Assembly: GCA_002713285.1 (NCBI GenBank)
Contig: PAVX01000033.1
Location: 1-6,589 of the forward strand
Source of the DNA: Flavobacteriales bacterium
Lineage (GTDB): Bacteria; Bacteroidota; Bacteroidia; Flavobacteriales; TMED113
Length of the DNA: 6,589 nt
Direction: 5' to 3'
Each line of letters opens with the position of its first letter. Position 1 is the stretch's first letter. Shown piece after piece: positions 6,236 to 6,589 of this stretch. The notes under the pieces were generated by a model, which was not told where the DNA came from, ran no database searches, and saw only the letters and a list, made by a program, of their open reading frames with translations. Both the position numbers and the translations under genes were made by a program.

Positions 6236-6589
6236 TTATTGAATAATTATACTGTGCTCTGTAATATGATTTTTCCCAATAAGATGTGCATTATAAACTC
6301 CGGAAGGGATTGATGAAACATCTATTTTTGAATTATGTTCAATTTGATTTGAGATAAACACTAATTGGCCTAACGAATTGTATAATTTTATATATGAATC
6401 CATAGCAGATAAATTATCCCCTTTTACATTAATAAAATTATATGCAGGATTAGGGAATAATGATAATCCTGAATCTATTATTCTATTCTCAATAAATAAT
6501 AATTCATCTTCATCACAAATATTGTTTTCATTATCATCATTTAAACAGTTGCCACTACAATCAAGATGTAACTCTGGATAGATACAACT
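6236..6589 (-). CDS. C-terminal part of a T9SS-secreted protein with type A sorting domain (5' end outside window)
   Basis: The minus-strand frame is open from the right edge to a TAA at 6236-6238, giving 117 residues. Residues 1-29 hold a Cys/Asp-rich piece, YPELHLDCSGNCLNDDNENN followed by ICDEDE, resembling the calcium-binding-like D-C-x-G-x-C-x-N-D-x-D modules often found just before the tail of secreted Bacteroidota proteins. From about residue 41 comes the sorting domain: LSLFPNPAYNFINV (42-55, with the hallmark FPNP), KLYNSLGQLVF (68-78), IDVSSIPSGVYNAHLIG (89-105) and the short end HSIIIQ. Type IX secretion exports such proteins across the outer membrane, removes this domain and releases or anchors the cargo. 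The catalytic or adhesive part lies outside the window, so the protein's function is unknown. It lies 63 bases upstream of the peroxiredoxin gene on the same strand. Confidence 0.92.
   Translation of the reverse strand, partial: SCIYPELHLDCSGNCLNDDNENNICDEDELLFIENRIIDSGLSLFPNPAYNFINVKGDNLSAMDSYIKLYNSLGQLVFISNQIEHNSKIDVSSIPSGVYNAHLIGKNHITEHSIIIQ

Noticed and set aside
6378..6581. A plus-strand open frame of 67 codons near the right edge
   Set aside because: The opposite strand encodes a recognisable T9SS sorting domain across the same bases.

Overview
The window is an AT-rich, tightly packed bacterial chromosomal segment, almost certainly from the Bacteroidota and probably a Flavobacteriales-like, perhaps marine, lineage. 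Three things point there. The partial gene at the right edge ends in a type IX secretion (T9SS) type A sorting domain. The TrpRS, TadA, bacilliredoxin and peroxiredoxin sequences have the form I associate with flavobacteria. Starts generally lack a clear Shine-Dalgarno sequence, as is usual in that phylum. The lineage call rests on recalled family patterns, not on a search.

Layout, left to right. (1) Bases 1-122 hold the 3' end of a plus-strand gene made of an exact 24-base tandem repeat (8-residue unit MDQETPSE). It overlaps, tail to tail, the end of a DUF554 membrane protein gene (80-787, minus). (2) aspS (797-2539, minus) lies just upstream of the DUF554 gene with a 9-base gap and is probably co-transcribed with it. 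(3) A 79-base divergent intergenic region separates aspS from tadA (2619-3074, plus), which is followed after 2 bases by a bacilliredoxin gene (3077-3490, plus). (4) plsC (3773-4510) and gatC (3493-3786) form a minus-strand pair overlapping by 14 bases. gatC meets the bacilliredoxin gene tail to tail with 2 bases between them. (5) trpS (4581-5546, plus) diverges from plsC across 70 bases and converges on a 2-Cys peroxiredoxin gene (5543-6172, minus), their stop codons overlapping. (6) The right edge (6236-6589, minus) is the C-terminal 117 residues of a large secreted T9SS cargo protein.

Functionally this is mostly housekeeping. Four genes serve tRNA charging, editing or amidation (aspS, trpS, tadA, gatC), two serve thiol redox and peroxide defence (bacilliredoxin, peroxiredoxin), one serves phospholipid synthesis (plsC), and one is a conserved membrane protein of unknown function. 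No gap exceeds 80 bases, and I see no RNA gene, CRISPR array, insertion sequence or convincing intrinsic terminator. I find no undescribed multi-gene system. The points most worth a second look are the exact in-frame tandem repeat that runs off the left edge and overlaps DUF554, the extra cysteines in the bacilliredoxin, and the three gene-end overlaps.
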